Shown here: piece after piece, positions 25,958 through 35,038 of the stretch
Layout of the letters: each line of letters opens with the position of its first letter
Numbering within the stretch: the stretch's first letter is position 1
NCBI RefSeq assembly: GCF_021117425.1
Contig: NZ_CP088298.1
Location: 62,001 to 126,000, forward strand
Direction of reading: 5' to 3'
DNA from: Brevibacterium zhoupengii
Lineage (GTDB): Bacteria > Actinomycetota > Actinomycetes > Actinomycetales > Brevibacteriaceae
DNA length: 64,000 nucleotides
Made by a program: the position numbers and the translations under genes
The notes under the pieces: model-generated
What the model saw: the letters and a program-made list of their open reading frames with translations, nothing else
Databases searched by the model: none
Told to the model about the DNA's origin: nothing

Positions 25958-26707
25958 ATGGACCTGAAGCAGGGCGTATCAACCTGGTGGGAAGCCATCA
26001 CGGCCGGATTCGGACGTCAGGACGGACTCGAACCCGATGCCGTGCAGCTGCTCCTCGTCATCGGAATCCCGCTGGTCGTCACATTAACGCCCGGGATCTG
26101 GCGATTCTTCGGCATGTTCGTCACCTTCGTCCACGAGCTCGGCCACGCCTTCGCGGCATTGATGACCGGTCGGGTCGTCAAGGGGATTTCGCTGAACTTC
26201 GACCATTCGGGGCAGATGAATTCCTTCGGCAAGGTCGGATTCTCGGCGACGTGGTCGGGTTTCTGGGGATATCCGGCACCCGGCGTCCTCGGGGTGGTCC
26301 TCATCACCTCGGCGACTCAGGGGTGGGCGCCGCTGGCCCTCTCGGTCGGTGCGCTCATTCTGCTGGTCGCGCTCATCTTCATTCGGAACCTCGCTGGGGC
26401 CATGATTGCGGTGGTCGCTGCTGTGGCCGCGCAGCTCGTCGTCGTGTTCCTGCCGGCCGAATCGATCTCCATCTTCGTCGCCGGCCTGGGAACAGCCTTG
26501 GCCATCGGCTCGCTCAAGGACCTCGTCAAGGTCATCCGCGTGCACACTCGCAGGCGCCACATCCAGCAGTCTGACGCCTACATCCTCGCCCAGGGTTCCA
26601 GCCTGCCAGCTGGTGCCTGGCTGAGCCTGTTCGCGCTGGTCATCATCGGCTGCGCGCTCTTCTCCGCCTACATCCTGTACTCGGCATCCACGATCTCGGT
26701 CGGCTGA
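25958..26707 (+). CDS. M50-family-like membrane metallopeptidase
   Basis: A 249-residue membrane protein with the zinc motif HELGH at residues 59-63 in a transmembrane segment and about six hydrophobic segments. The conserved loop HTRRRHIQQSDAYILA is typical of this small M50-like group. The second zinc-ligand motif of site-2 proteases (NxxPxxxxDG) is not obvious, so proteolysis is not proven. It is a stand-alone gene; its substrate is unknown. Confidence 0.78.
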   Translation: MDLKQGVSTWWEAITAGFGRQDGLEPDAVQLLLVIGIPLVVTLTPGIWRFFGMFVTFVHELGHAFAALMTGRVVKGISLNFDHSGQMNSFGKVGFSATWSGFWGYPAPGVLGVVLITSATQGWAPLALSVGALILLVALIFIRNLAGAMIAVVAAVAAQLVVVFLPAESISIFVAGLGTALAIGSLKDLVKVIRVHTRRRHIQQSDAYILAQGSSLPAGAWLSLFALVIIGCALFSAYILYSASTISVG

Positions 26708-26844
26708 CCTGCGGCTGGTTGGCCGGGGATCATCTCGGGCTATTCCGGCAGCACTGGGCCGGCGTGGATCTCCTCGGGCAGATCTGCGCTGACTTCGGGC
26801 GGCGTGCGGCCTAGGGTGAACGCTGCTGCGTCTGTACCGGGTGG

Positions 26845-26850
26845 CAGAAT
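26845..26850 (+). promoter_or_regulatory. Leaderless-type -10 box of the HAD gene
   Basis: CAGAAT ends 6 nt before the ATG at 26857. It deviates from TANNNT at the first base but keeps A2 and T6. Confidence 0.35.
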
Positions 26851-26856
26851 CAGAGT

Positions 26857-27534
26857 ATGGATTCGAGCCCGAAATATGCTGCTGTGCTGTTCGACTGCGA
26901 CGGAGTGCTCGTCGACTCTGAGCGCCTCACGAATACGGTCCTGTGGGAGATGCTCAATGAGCTGGGGTGGCAGATCTCGCGGGAGGAATGCATATCCCGG
27001 TTCGTGGGGAAGATGCTCCGCGACGAGGTAGACGTCATCGAGAAGCACGCCGGTGTGCGCATCGACGCCGAATGGCTGAGCGGTTTTCGCGAGCGTCGCA
27101 ACGAAGCGCTCGAGGCATCGCTGGAAGCAATCCCGGGAATCGCCGAGGCGGTCCGTGACCTGGACGCTGTCTACCCCGGCCTGCTTGCGTGCGCATCGAG
27201 CGCTGACCGTCCCAAGATCAACCTGCAGCTGCGGAAGATCGGCCTCTTCGACGTCTTCGATGGCCGGATCTTCTCCGGCATGGAGCTGCCGCATTCGAAG
27301 CCGGCTCCGGACGTGTACTTGGCGGCGGCTGCCGCCCTGGGCGTCGACCCGAACGAGACCGCAGTGATCGAGGACTCGCCGACCGGTGTGACAGCAGGCG
27401 TGGCCGCGGGTGCACACGTCCTTGGATTCTGTCCTGACTCGCCAGTGCACCAGCGGCCGGAGGCGTTGGAAGTCGTGGGTGCCCATGAGATCTTCACCGC
27501 GATGGATCAGCTGCCGGGACTGTTGATTCGGTGA
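26857..27534 (+). CDS. HAD-superfamily hydrolase (subfamily IA, phosphoglucomutase/phosphatase-like)
   Basis: A 225-residue HAD enzyme: motif I FDCDGVLVDSE (nucleophile D13, acid/base D15), motif II serine in CASSADRPK, motif III lysine in HSKPAPDVY, and motif IV IEDSPTGVTAG. All catalytic residues are present. It resembles beta-phosphoglucomutase and 2-deoxyglucose-6-phosphatase-type proteins acting on small phosphate esters. It is a single gene preceded by a leaderless-type promoter. Confidence 0.9.
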   Translation: MDSSPKYAAVLFDCDGVLVDSERLTNTVLWEMLNELGWQISREECISRFVGKMLRDEVDVIEKHAGVRIDAEWLSGFRERRNEALEASLEAIPGIAEAVRDLDAVYPGLLACASSADRPKINLQLRKIGLFDVFDGRIFSGMELPHSKPAPDVYLAAAAALGVDPNETAVIEDSPTGVTAGVAAGAHVLGFCPDSPVHQRPEALEVVGAHEIFTAMDQLPGLLIR

Positions 27535-27848
27535 ACTGTGACTGACCAGCCGTCGAGCACCGGTCTGGAGTCGAGAACAGACCTGGAGTCGAGAACAGAC
27601 CTGGAGTCGAGCGCCCGTCAGCAGTTGAGCGTGGGTCAGCAGTCGAGTGTGGGGCGGAGTGCCGATATCCCTCGTCCCCCTCCTCCTGCTGCCGTTTTCA
27701 TGATCTCATTCATTTCATACTAATTGTTTGATCGATTGGAGATCGAACAAGAATGGCGTTTGTTATCCAATCGTGATGTTGAAATTTAGGGTTTGCGGCT
27801 AGAATTGAGGTAGGCACTCACAGCGACGTGAAGAGCAGGTGACCACCA
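27535..27848. other. Intergenic region with tandem repeats and AT-rich promoter segment
   Basis: After the HAD stop come 18-bp tandem repeats, then an AT-rich stretch (about 27700-27810) unlike its surroundings. A candidate promoter for the DUF222 gene has TTGAAA at 27779-27784 and TAGAAT at 27800-27805 (15-bp spacer). A short open frame over the repeats (27538-27723) looks like repeat-encoded noise. Confidence 0.5.
27565..27610 (+). repeat. 18-bp tandem repeat, 2.5 copies
   Basis: CTGGAGTCGAGAACAGAC at 27565-27582 and 27583-27600, with a partial third copy to 27610. The following bases (GTCAGCAG and GTGGGTC motifs) continue as more degenerate repeats. Confidence 0.8.
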
Positions 27849-29894
27849 GTGAAGTTTCCCTCCGATTCCGACAGCACTGGGCCCGAGCCTGGTCGCGATT
27901 CCGCTGGTCGCACGGAGTCCGACAAGACCGCGCAAGGCGTCGCGACCGGACAGCCGCGCGATGCTGATGTCGGAGGAGCTGATGCCGAGACTGGCGGAGC
28001 AGATACAGGGACTGGCAGGGCGGAAGCGGGGCCGACACACTCCGCTCGCCGCCTTCGCATCGATGCAGATTCTCCATTCGCTGAGGCGGCACAGGTTTTC
28101 GCCGCCAGCGATCAGGCGCAACTGTCGGCGTTGGACGTCTCTGCAGAACTGTTCTTCAATGAGACCGTCGAGAATCTGCGGCTCTACAATCCCCACCCCG
28201 GTCAGCCTTATGCCCACGCGACGATCGCCGAAACCGTCCGCAGATACCACCGTGAGCGCCGTTCTTCCACAGCCGCTAAGCGCAAGAAGCGCAAGAGCAA
28301 GCTTCCGTCCTTTCCCCGTTTCAGGTTGGATCAGACCTTCTACGGTTGGGTGCATGAACTTTCGCAGGCCGAAGACATCGCGGAATTCACCACAGTTCTA
28401 GGGGCGACAACTGCACGAGCATATGTGCAGATAACTTCGGCGATGACCCTCGTACATGGGTTGCCCAAATTCTTTGCCCGCTGCGTTGCCGGCGAGTTCA
28501 CCATCGAGCACGTCCATGCCACTGCTCATGCTTGCCGCGACGTGAAGTTCGAAAACCTTCCACTCGTCGATGACTACCTTGCGCAACGTCGCGCAGACAT
28601 CACGATTGAAACTTTCAAGAAGTCCTTGGGCATGAAGATCGCAGTCCTCGAACCCCTCGAAGAACGTGTGGAAGAGGCCAGCAAACGTCGACGTGTCGAC
28701 ATCACGACCACTCCCGACGGGACCGCGTACCTCACTCTGGCCGGACCCGCTCCCGAACTGCAGGCCTGCTACCTGCGGATCGCGGCATTTGCCCGGGCGA
28801 TCCGCTCGGGAAACATCGCAGCCTTCAGCGACCAGTTGGAGCCGGGCACCGCGATCGACGATGACCGTGGAATCGATGCTCTCATGTTCGACATCCTCAC
28901 GCGGACCATCCCGCAACTGAGCATTCAGGTCACTTCGACCGATACGACGACAGGGGTGACTTCGACGCGTGACATTCCGCTCAATGTGCCCGCTGAACAG
29001 ACTATGACCCCAGCTGCTGTCGTCAATGCCGTGCAGGAAGGCGTTATTGGGGCTCGCGTTGGCAGCGCCGGCGTGGGTGGAACGGACACCGACGAGGACG
29101 CGAGTGAGCCGGAAGTCGTTCTCACGATGCCCACTCATGAGCAGTGGTTGGACTCGCAGGCGAAAATGATCACCACAGTCCCTTTCCTTACGTTGACGGG
29201 CTCCGCAGAACTCTCCGGCACTTTCTCCGACGGTTCTCCAATCCCGGCGGAGACCGCGAGGCGCGTTGCCAGGCATGCAAAGTCTTGGACGCGGATTCTC
29301 ACGGATCCAGCAACGGGCACACCGGTCGACGCTAAGGCGGCGACCTACCAGATACCCGAGAACGTCCGGCAGACATTGATCGCGAAATGGCAGGCCTGCA
29401 CGATTCCCGGATGCACACGCAGAGCGGAGACCACGGAGATCGACCATGTCGTGCCCTTCGACCATGATCATCCGGCGGACGGTGGATTGACGCGATTCGG
29501 CAATCTCCACCCGCTCTGCAAAATGCACCATCAAGCAAAGACGGATCGCAAATACTCGGTGCGAATGAACCGCGCGGGATTCGTCCAATACGTCTTCCGA
29601 CACGGACTGAGCGCCGAGGTGGCGGCAGGCGACCATCCGATCAACGCTGCCCACGCGAAGGTATTCGAAGAACTGCAACGACAGGCGGGCCCAACATCTG
29701 ACCCGCCGAAGTCGACCACCCGCCCAGCAGGCGAGAGATGGCACGGCGACAAGCAGACTTCTGAAGAGTGCCCCGGACCAGCCGCTGCCGATGGGCAAGC
29801 CGGTTGGGTGAAGAACACCCCCATGCTCGGCGGGCGCTCAACTGAGAATGAGAACGAGTGGATCTGGGACTCCGGCGGCCCACCGCCGTTCTGA
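27849..29894 (+). CDS. DUF222 / HNH-endonuclease-domain protein
   Basis: A 681-residue protein with GTG start. Residues 1-60 are Gly/Asp/Thr-rich and low-complexity. A long DUF222 region (about 90-450) follows, then a C-terminal HNH module with C517-x4-C522, D532-H533 and LHPLCKMHHQAKT. These proteins are multi-copy in many actinobacteria, and their role (mobile, immunity-like or recombination-related) is not established. Codon choice is somewhat less GC-biased than in its neighbours and the upstream DNA is AT-rich, consistent with horizontal gain. The last 90 residues are a disordered Pro/Gly-rich tail. Confidence 0.88.
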   Translation: MKFPSDSDSTGPEPGRDSAGRTESDKTAQGVATGQPRDADVGGADAETGGADTGTGRAEAGPTHSARRLRIDADSPFAEAAQVFAASDQAQLSALDVSAELFFNETVENLRLYNPHPGQPYAHATIAETVRRYHRERRSSTAAKRKKRKSKLPSFPRFRLDQTFYGWVHELSQAEDIAEFTTVLGATTARAYVQITSAMTLVHGLPKFFARCVAGEFTIEHVHATAHACRDVKFENLPLVDDYLAQRRADITIETFKKSLGMKIAVLEPLEERVEEASKRRRVDITTTPDGTAYLTLAGPAPELQACYLRIAAFARAIRSGNIAAFSDQLEPGTAIDDDRGIDALMFDILTRTIPQLSIQVTSTDTTTGVTSTRDIPLNVPAEQTMTPAAVVNAVQEGVIGARVGSAGVGGTDTDEDASEPEVVLTMPTHEQWLDSQAKMITTVPFLTLTGSAELSGTFSDGSPIPAETARRVARHAKSWTRILTDPATGTPVDAKAATYQIPENVRQTLIAKWQACTIPGCTRRAETTEIDHVVPFDHDHPADGGLTRFGNLHPLCKMHHQAKTDRKYSVRMNRAGFVQYVFRHGLSAEVAAGDHPINAAHAKVFEELQRQAGPTSDPPKSTTRPAGERWHGDKQTSEECPGPAAADGQAGWVKNTPMLGGRSTENENEWIWDSGGPPPF

Positions 29895-29992
29895 GGCCCC
29901 GGCCACAGCCATCAGCTTCGGAGCCCACCAGCTAGCCGCCGATTCGAGCAGGCAGCTTCAGACCACAGGAGCCAAATTGCTGACTCAAACAG

Positions 29993-30037
29993 CCAGCCGC
30001 CGGTGATGTGTGCGTGTGCACCACCACCGGCGGCTGG
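29993..30037. terminator. Bidirectional hairpin terminator
   Basis: CCAGCCGCCGGTG (29993-30005) pairs perfectly with CACCGGCGGCTGG (30025-30037), a 13-bp stem with a 19-nt loop, between the convergent DUF222 and permease genes. Confidence 0.75.
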
Positions 30038-30096
30038 AACTGACTGCTTCGCCCGAGAAGGTCCGACCGTCTTCAGTGGCCGTCAACCGATGAAGG

Positions 30097-31692
30097 TCAG
30101 TCTTCGGTCTCTTTGATCACTCGACGCACATCGTCTTGAGTCTGCGCCTCGCCGTTCTTGATCGCCTCCACGACCTTGTCGTGCTGGTGCTCCGAGACAA
30201 CTGGAACTTCCTCACCGTTGCAGTCCACGATCTTCCCGTCCTTGACGGTGTCGCCCTCGGCCAGCAGTGCCTCATGGTTGATGAGGCGCTCGAGCTCGTC
30301 CCTGCGGATGACTCGACCGGTGCCTGCGACGAATACCGAGCGTTCGGTGCGGTCCTTGCTTCGCACGCCGATGTGGTTGAAGACCAGGTTGAGCAGCACG
30401 GCCATGAGGGTTGCCGAGGAGATTCCCGAGTGGAGGATGATTCCGACCCACGAGGGGAAGGAGTTGTAGAAGTCGGGCTGGACGACCGGGATGATGCCGA
30501 ACGCCAAAGACACTGCCACCAGGATCATATTGAGGTTGCCCTCGTACTCAACCTTGGACAGGGTGCGGATGCCCGAGGCTGCGACGGTGCCGAAGAGGAC
30601 GATGCCCGCGCCGCCGAGGACGGGGGAAGGAATCGCGGCAACGACGCCGCCCATGACGGGCAGCAGGCCGAGGACGACGAGGATGACACCGCCGGCGGTG
30701 ACCACGAAACGGGACTTCACTCCGGTGATCGCCACAAGTCCGACGTTCTGGGCGAAGGCCGACTGAGTGAAGGAGTTGAAGATCGGTGACACTGCCGAGG
30801 ACAGCATGTCCGCACGCAGACCATTCGAGATCCGCTTGGAGTCGACCTTGGTCTTGACGATCTCACCCACCGCGATGATGTCCGCAGTGGTCTCTGCGAA
30901 GGTGACGATGATGACGATGAACATCGAGATGATCGCCGCCGCAGAGAAGGTCGGCATTCCGAAGGCGAACGGTTCAGGGAATGCGAACACGCCGCGATCG
31001 AGGACGTGAGAGAAGTCCGCCCAGCCGAAGATGAGGCAGATGACAGTTCCGACGACGATGGCCAGAAGAATGGACAGGCGGGAGATCGCGGCCACCGGAA
31101 TCCGGCTGAGAATGAGGACGACGGCCAAGGTGCCGACGGCGATGAGGATATTGCGACCGCTGCCGTAATCGGGGGCCTCGGCATTTCCGCCCATGGCCCA
31201 TCCTGCGGCCACCGGCATGAGGGACAGACCGATCGTCGTGATGACGGTGCCTGTGACAACAGGTGGGAAGAACTTCACAATGAGCGCGAAGCCCGGGGCG
31301 ACTATGAGCCCGATCGCCGAAGCGACAAGGACTGCGCCGAAGACCTCCGGAAGTCCTTCACCTCCTGCGAGGATCGACGTCATGGTGGCAACGCCGGCGA
31401 AGGATACGCCCTGGACGAGCGGCAGCTGGGAGCCGAAGAACGGAACGCCGAACGACTGCAGAATCGTGGCCAGTCCTCCCACGAACAGACATGATGCGAT
31501 GAGTATGCTGACTCCCGCACCATCGAGTCCGGCGGCTTTGCCGATGATGAGGGGCACGGCGATGATGCCGCCGTACATGGTCAGAACGTGTTGAAGACCG
31601 TAGGCGAATGAGGTGCCGACCGGGAGTCGTTCATCCTCCGGGCGAGCTGAATTCGCCTGCTTGCTCTTGGGCGACTGCTTTGATGTCGACAT
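30097..31692 (-). CDS. NCS2-family nucleobase:cation symporter (xanthine/uracil/urate permease)
   Basis: A 531-residue permease with 12-14 hydrophobic segments. Signature regions include YGLQHVLTMYGGIIAVPL at the N-terminus, the QNVGLVAITGVKSRFVV motif, and PVLGGAGIVLFGTVAASGI. The residue pattern is closer to the xanthine/urate branch than to UraA. It is divergent from an 8-oxoguanine deaminase across a 458-bp region, which supports purine-base uptake. The C-terminal 80 residues are a hydrophilic cytoplasmic tail. Confidence 0.9.
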   Translation of the reverse strand: MSTSKQSPKSKQANSARPEDERLPVGTSFAYGLQHVLTMYGGIIAVPLIIGKAAGLDGAGVSILIASCLFVGGLATILQSFGVPFFGSQLPLVQGVSFAGVATMTSILAGGEGLPEVFGAVLVASAIGLIVAPGFALIVKFFPPVVTGTVITTIGLSLMPVAAGWAMGGNAEAPDYGSGRNILIAVGTLAVVLILSRIPVAAISRLSILLAIVVGTVICLIFGWADFSHVLDRGVFAFPEPFAFGMPTFSAAAIISMFIVIIVTFAETTADIIAVGEIVKTKVDSKRISNGLRADMLSSAVSPIFNSFTQSAFAQNVGLVAITGVKSRFVVTAGGVILVVLGLLPVMGGVVAAIPSPVLGGAGIVLFGTVAASGIRTLSKVEYEGNLNMILVAVSLAFGIIPVVQPDFYNSFPSWVGIILHSGISSATLMAVLLNLVFNHIGVRSKDRTERSVFVAGTGRVIRRDELERLINHEALLAEGDTVKDGKIVDCNGEEVPVVSEHQHDKVVEAIKNGEAQTQDDVRRVIKETED

Positions 31693-32150
31693 CTATCTCT
31701 CCGTTGAGTTCTTCCCTGAGTGACAGCCTCGGGCCCCGTGCCCGGGTGGGCGATATGGGTGGTCGACTGTATGTGAGGGGGCGGTTTAATACTTCCGGTA
31801 TGTGAAAGTATCTTTCCTTATCGCAAAATGCTAGGTGAATCAATTGAGGATGGCAAACCCGTTTCGTGATCTCACACACATGCTAGAGTGCAGTCTTGCC
31901 GGTACATTCTTCGGGGGCAAATCGGTGCCTCCTGAAGTGTCTGACGTGTAGTCGCAGCGCTGTTGGCACGGGGTCGGAAAGACGCCTTGCCGATACATCC
32001 GCTTCGTGACTTGCTCGTCATCGCATACGCCGGACGGCGGAGCAGCAGACGCCGATAAACCTGAGCTGGTGGCGCTTCGCCCCCAGTGATGTCGCCACAG
32101 AGCAGTCGATCGGATGATTCGATCGATACCAGCACTGAAAGGCGACAAGA
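31693..32150. other. Divergent intergenic region between permease and deaminase
   Basis: This 458-bp gap contains the promoters of both purine genes. ATACTT (31789-31794) and AAGTAT (31806-31811) form a short inverted repeat in an AT-rich stretch near the permease. No clear purine-riboswitch fold was recognised. A minus-strand open frame (31840-32148) lacks recognisable domains and I do not call it. Confidence 0.45.
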
Positions 32151-33614
32151 ATGACCACAGGCACCCGGTTCACAGGCACCAGGTCCCCAGGCACCAGGTC
32201 CACAGCGGCGACGACCAATTCGACCGGCTCCACGCTGTGGCTGCGCAATCCCATGGCTGTCCATCTTGGGCGCAACGTCGATCCGACGCAGGCTTCCGGC
32301 GGCATCGTCATCGACAAACAGTCCGGAACGATCGTTGAGCTCGTCCCTGGAGGTGGTGAGCCCACCGGTGGGGCGCAGTCCGTCGCCGAGGTGGTCGATG
32401 CAAGCGCGCACGTGATCACTCCGGGGCTCATCAACACCCACCACCACTTCTACCAAACCCTGACCCGAGCGTGGGCTCCCGTAGCGGACCTGCCGCTCTT
32501 CGGATGGCTGACGAACCTCTATCCGGTCTGGGCCCGACTGACGCCGAAGGCCCTCGAACTGGCCACCACTGTGGCCATGGCCGAACTCCTCGAATCCGGG
32601 TGCACCACAGCCGCCGACCACCACTACCTCTTCCCGACGGGCATGGACGACGCAATCGACATCCAGGTCGAGGTGACCAGAAAACTCGGTATGCGCGCCA
32701 TGCTCACCCGCGGATCCATGTCCCTGGGGGAGAAGGACGGCGGATTGCCGCCGCAGCAGACCGTGCAGGATGCCGACGTCATCCTCGCCGACTCCCGCCG
32801 CTTGGTCGAGGCCTACCACGAGCGCGGAGAGGGAGCGCAGGTCCAGATCGGCTTCGCCCCCTGCTCACCCTTCTCCGTGACCACCGAACTTATGCGCGAC
32901 AGCGCGATCCTCGCCGAGGAGCTCGACGTCCGACTCCACACCCACCTCGCGGAGACCTTGGATGAAGAGGAGTTCTGCCGGGAACGATTCGGGCTGCGCA
33001 CCGTCGACTATCTCGAGTCCGTGGGGTGGTTGAGTGATCGGTCCTGGCTGGCCCACGGTGTCCACTTCGATACGGATGAGATCATCCGCCTCGGGGAGGC
33101 CGGTGCCTCCGTGGCGCACTGCCCGACGTCGAACATGCGCCTGGCTTCGGGCATCGCCCGGGCCGTCGAACTTGAGGAAGCCGGCGTCAACGTGGGTCTC
33201 GGCGTCGACGGGTCGGCGTCGAACGATGCCTCGAACCTCATCCGCGAGGTCCGGCAGGCACTCTATATTCAGCGTCTGCGCTACGGTTCTGAGGATGTCA
33301 CCTGCGCTCGCGTCCTCGACTGGGCCACCAGCGGCTCGGCTGCGGCCTTGGGTCGCGGAGACATCGGACGCATTGAGGTCGGCAAGCAGGCCGATCTGGC
33401 GATGTTCCGCCTCGACGGCCTCGCCTTCTCCGGCTCACACGATCCGATTCCTGCCCTTGTTCTCTGCGGAGCGGAGAAGGCGGACAAGGTCATGGTCGCC
33501 GGTCAGTGGCGCGTTCTCGACGGCAATGCGATCGGCAGCAACGGTGGACAGTTGGACAAGGAGGCGCTCATCGCGGCTCACCAGGAGGAGGCCCGCAAGC
33601 TCGTGGCCGGCTGA
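32151..33614 (+). CDS. 8-oxoguanine deaminase (amidohydrolase superfamily)
   Basis: A 487-residue metal-dependent deaminase. HxH metal ligands lie in NTHHHFYQTLTRAW, a further His in HTHLAETLDEEEF, the substrate loop HCPTSNMRLASG and the catalytic Asp in GLGVDGSASNDASNL. The last motif is characteristic of the 8-oxoguanine deaminase branch (8-oxoG to urate), as opposed to guanine deaminase. The first 28 residues, before the family's usual start near TLWLRNPMAVHL, are encoded by 15-bp repeats and are probably disordered. The divergent purine permease supports purine catabolism or salvage. Confidence 0.88.
   Translation: MTTGTRFTGTRSPGTRSTAATTNSTGSTLWLRNPMAVHLGRNVDPTQASGGIVIDKQSGTIVELVPGGGEPTGGAQSVAEVVDASAHVITPGLINTHHHFYQTLTRAWAPVADLPLFGWLTNLYPVWARLTPKALELATTVAMAELLESGCTTAADHHYLFPTGMDDAIDIQVEVTRKLGMRAMLTRGSMSLGEKDGGLPPQQTVQDADVILADSRRLVEAYHERGEGAQVQIGFAPCSPFSVTTELMRDSAILAEELDVRLHTHLAETLDEEEFCRERFGLRTVDYLESVGWLSDRSWLAHGVHFDTDEIIRLGEAGASVAHCPTSNMRLASGIARAVELEEAGVNVGLGVDGSASNDASNLIREVRQALYIQRLRYGSEDVTCARVLDWATSGSAAALGRGDIGRIEVGKQADLAMFRLDGLAFSGSHDPIPALVLCGAEKADKVMVAGQWRVLDGNAIGSNGGQLDKEALIAAHQEEARKLVAG
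32158..32202 (+). repeat. 15-bp tandem repeat, 3 copies, at the deaminase N-terminus
   Basis: Copies CAGGCACCCGGTTCA (32158-32172), CAGGCACCAGGTCCC (32173-32187) and CAGGCACCAGGTCCA (32188-32202) are in-frame and encode TGTR/PGTR units. Confidence 0.8.
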
Positions 33615-33659
33615 GATTCAGTCCCCGAGCCGAACCCGACCGGCACTTCCCAGCCGAGA

Positions 33660-33725
33660 CCTGACCCCAGGCACGTCCTGACCCCAGGCACGTCCTGACC
33701 ACGGCCACGTCCTGACCACGGCCCC
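33660..33725. repeat. 17-bp tandem repeat, about 4 copies
   Basis: CCTGACCCCAGGCACGT occurs at 33660-33676 and 33677-33693, then a variant CCTGACCACGGCCACGT at 33694-33710 and a partial copy. It fills the gap between the convergent deaminase and the membrane protein at 33730. Confidence 0.8.
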
Positions 33726-33729
33726 AACC

Positions 33730-34209
33730 TCAGGCCTCGGGCTTCCGGAACACCTCGCGCATGTGATCGCTGGTGAGGAAGTCGCCGACGCCGATCATGA
33801 TGAGGCTGAAGACGATCTGCTCGGTGATCATCCAGATCGGGTAGAGGCCGGGGATGGCCGCCATGACGAGGGTGATGACTGGGAATATCTGGGCGAAGAG
33901 GCGCAGCCGCTGGTAGCCCCAGTAGTAGCCCTTCGTCGAGCGCCAGAAGAAGTAGAACAGTGTGGCGGTCATGGCGAGGACGACGACGGTGCGCATCCAG
34001 ACCGCGAACGGCACGGGTTCGCCGTTGCCGGCGATGATGACAGCGACGACGACCGCACCGACGCCGAGGACCAGTTCGAAGGCGAGCAGCCCAGTGATCC
34101 ACGCGAACGCGCGTTTCGTCTTCGGGTGGGCGAGCCCCTCGGCGGGAACGATGAGTCCTGCTTTGCTGCCACCGGCGACGCGATCGATCTTTGCGAACAG
34201 ATTCTCCAT
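33730..34209 (-). CDS. Uncharacterised four-segment membrane protein
   Basis: A 159-residue protein with four hydrophobic segments (ITGLLAFELVLGVGAVVVAV; TVVVLAMTATLFYFFW; FPVITLVMAAIPGLYPIWM; IVFSLIMIGVGDFL) between charged ends. I recognise no family. ATG 34209 is chosen because GAAGG lies 7 nt upstream; an ATG at 34215 is too close to that site. It is a single gene, convergent with the deaminase. Confidence 0.75.
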   Translation of the reverse strand: MENLFAKIDRVAGGSKAGLIVPAEGLAHPKTKRAFAWITGLLAFELVLGVGAVVVAVIIAGNGEPVPFAVWMRTVVVLAMTATLFYFFWRSTKGYYWGYQRLRLFAQIFPVITLVMAAIPGLYPIWMITEQIVFSLIMIGVGDFLTSDHMREVFRKPEA

Positions 34210-34360
34210 GGACATGCCTTCAGGCTAACCGTCCTCGACCCGGAATCCCTGCGAAATAGGGAGGTTTGAGGGTGTGAGGACGAACATCAATCAAAAGTTG
34301 GGAAAAGAGTTCAATCCTCTGGGTCAGGATTCGAATGCCGGATCTTGATGAAGTAGAAGC

Positions 34361-34810
34361 ATGAAGAAAATATTCAACGCGGCATTCGCATACATGATCA
34401 TCGGCGTCCTTTCCGGCCTGTTCTACCGGGAGTTCACCAAGGCCAACGACTTCCCAGAAGGAGGCTTCACCCAGCTCAGCGTCGTCCACACCCACCTGCT
34501 CACGCTCGGTTTCATCGTCCTGCTCATCGTCCTCGTCCTCGACAAGGTCTTCGGCCTCTCGGGCACGAAGATGTTCTCCTGGTTCTTCTGGACCTACAAC
34601 GCCGGCATCATCCTCACCGCCGGCACTATGGTCTGGCACGGCATGCTCACCGTCCTCGGCCAGGAGTCCAGCGCCATGATCTCCGGAATCGCCGGACTCG
34701 GCCACATCGCGCTCTCCGTCGGGATGGTCCTGCTCTTCCTGTCGCTGCGCAAAGCCATCGTCGCCGACAAGGCCGTCACCACGGCCACAGCTTCGTCAAT
34801 CGCCAGCTGA
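34361..34810 (+). CDS. DUF2871 membrane protein
   Basis: A 149-residue protein with four hydrophobic segments and conserved histidines in them (SVVHTHLLTLGF, TMVWHGMLTVLG, GLGHIALSVGMV), matching DUF2871. The histidines could bind haem or metal, but the family has no established function. A strong terminator hairpin follows. It is a stand-alone gene. Confidence 0.85.
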   Translation: MKKIFNAAFAYMIIGVLSGLFYREFTKANDFPEGGFTQLSVVHTHLLTLGFIVLLIVLVLDKVFGLSGTKMFSWFFWTYNAGIILTAGTMVWHGMLTVLGQESSAMISGIAGLGHIALSVGMVLLFLSLRKAIVADKAVTTATASSIAS

Positions 34811-34868
34811 CCGCTCCTTATATCTCAGTTCAGAACAACCATTCAGACGCCGCCGCCGAGGTGGTGCC

Positions 34869-34909
34869 GGGGTCCGTGTTCAACGACGTCATCGTTGAAT
34901 ACGGGCCCC
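34869..34909 (+). terminator. Hairpin terminator after the DUF2871 gene
   Basis: GGGGTCCGTGTTCAACGA pairs with TCGTTGAATACGGGCCCC (18-nt arms, two mismatches) around a 5-nt loop, followed by GTTTCGTGTTC. Confidence 0.8.
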
Positions 34910-35026
34910 GTTTCGTGTTCCTACCCGTCACGTCGTCAGACTCACGGTTCCGCCAGTTCACGGCTCCTCCTGCATCAGCCCAGAGCCGGATTCGAGACTA
35001 CGTCGACGGAAACGATTCGCATCGGT

Positions 35027-35032
35027 GACAAT
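35027..35032 (+). promoter_or_regulatory. Leaderless-type -10 box of the amidotransferase gene
   Basis: GACAAT ends 6 nt before the ATG at 35039. No ribosome-binding site is visible, which supports a leaderless message. Confidence 0.35.
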
Positions 35033-35038
35033 GACTCC

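Noticed and set aside
27538..27723. 61-residue open frame after the HAD gene
   Set aside because: It is formed by the 18-bp repeats (LESRTD units), has no recognisable domain and runs into AT-rich promoter DNA.
28398..29798. 466-codon minus-strand open frame inside the DUF222 gene
   Set aside because: No recognisable domain; the plus-strand frame has DUF222 and HNH motifs.
27849..29894. Mobile element or phage defence island around the HNH gene
   Set aside because: No transposase, integrase, terminal repeats or defence partners were seen; DUF222/HNH genes are commonly scattered singly in actinobacteria.
31840..32148. 102-codon minus-strand open frame in the purine divergent region
   Set aside because: No ribosome site, no recognisable domain, and it covers the likely promoters.
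31693..32150. Purine riboswitch in the long leader
   Set aside because: I could not find the paired P1-P2-P3 pattern with conserved loop bases; the region is better described as promoter DNA.
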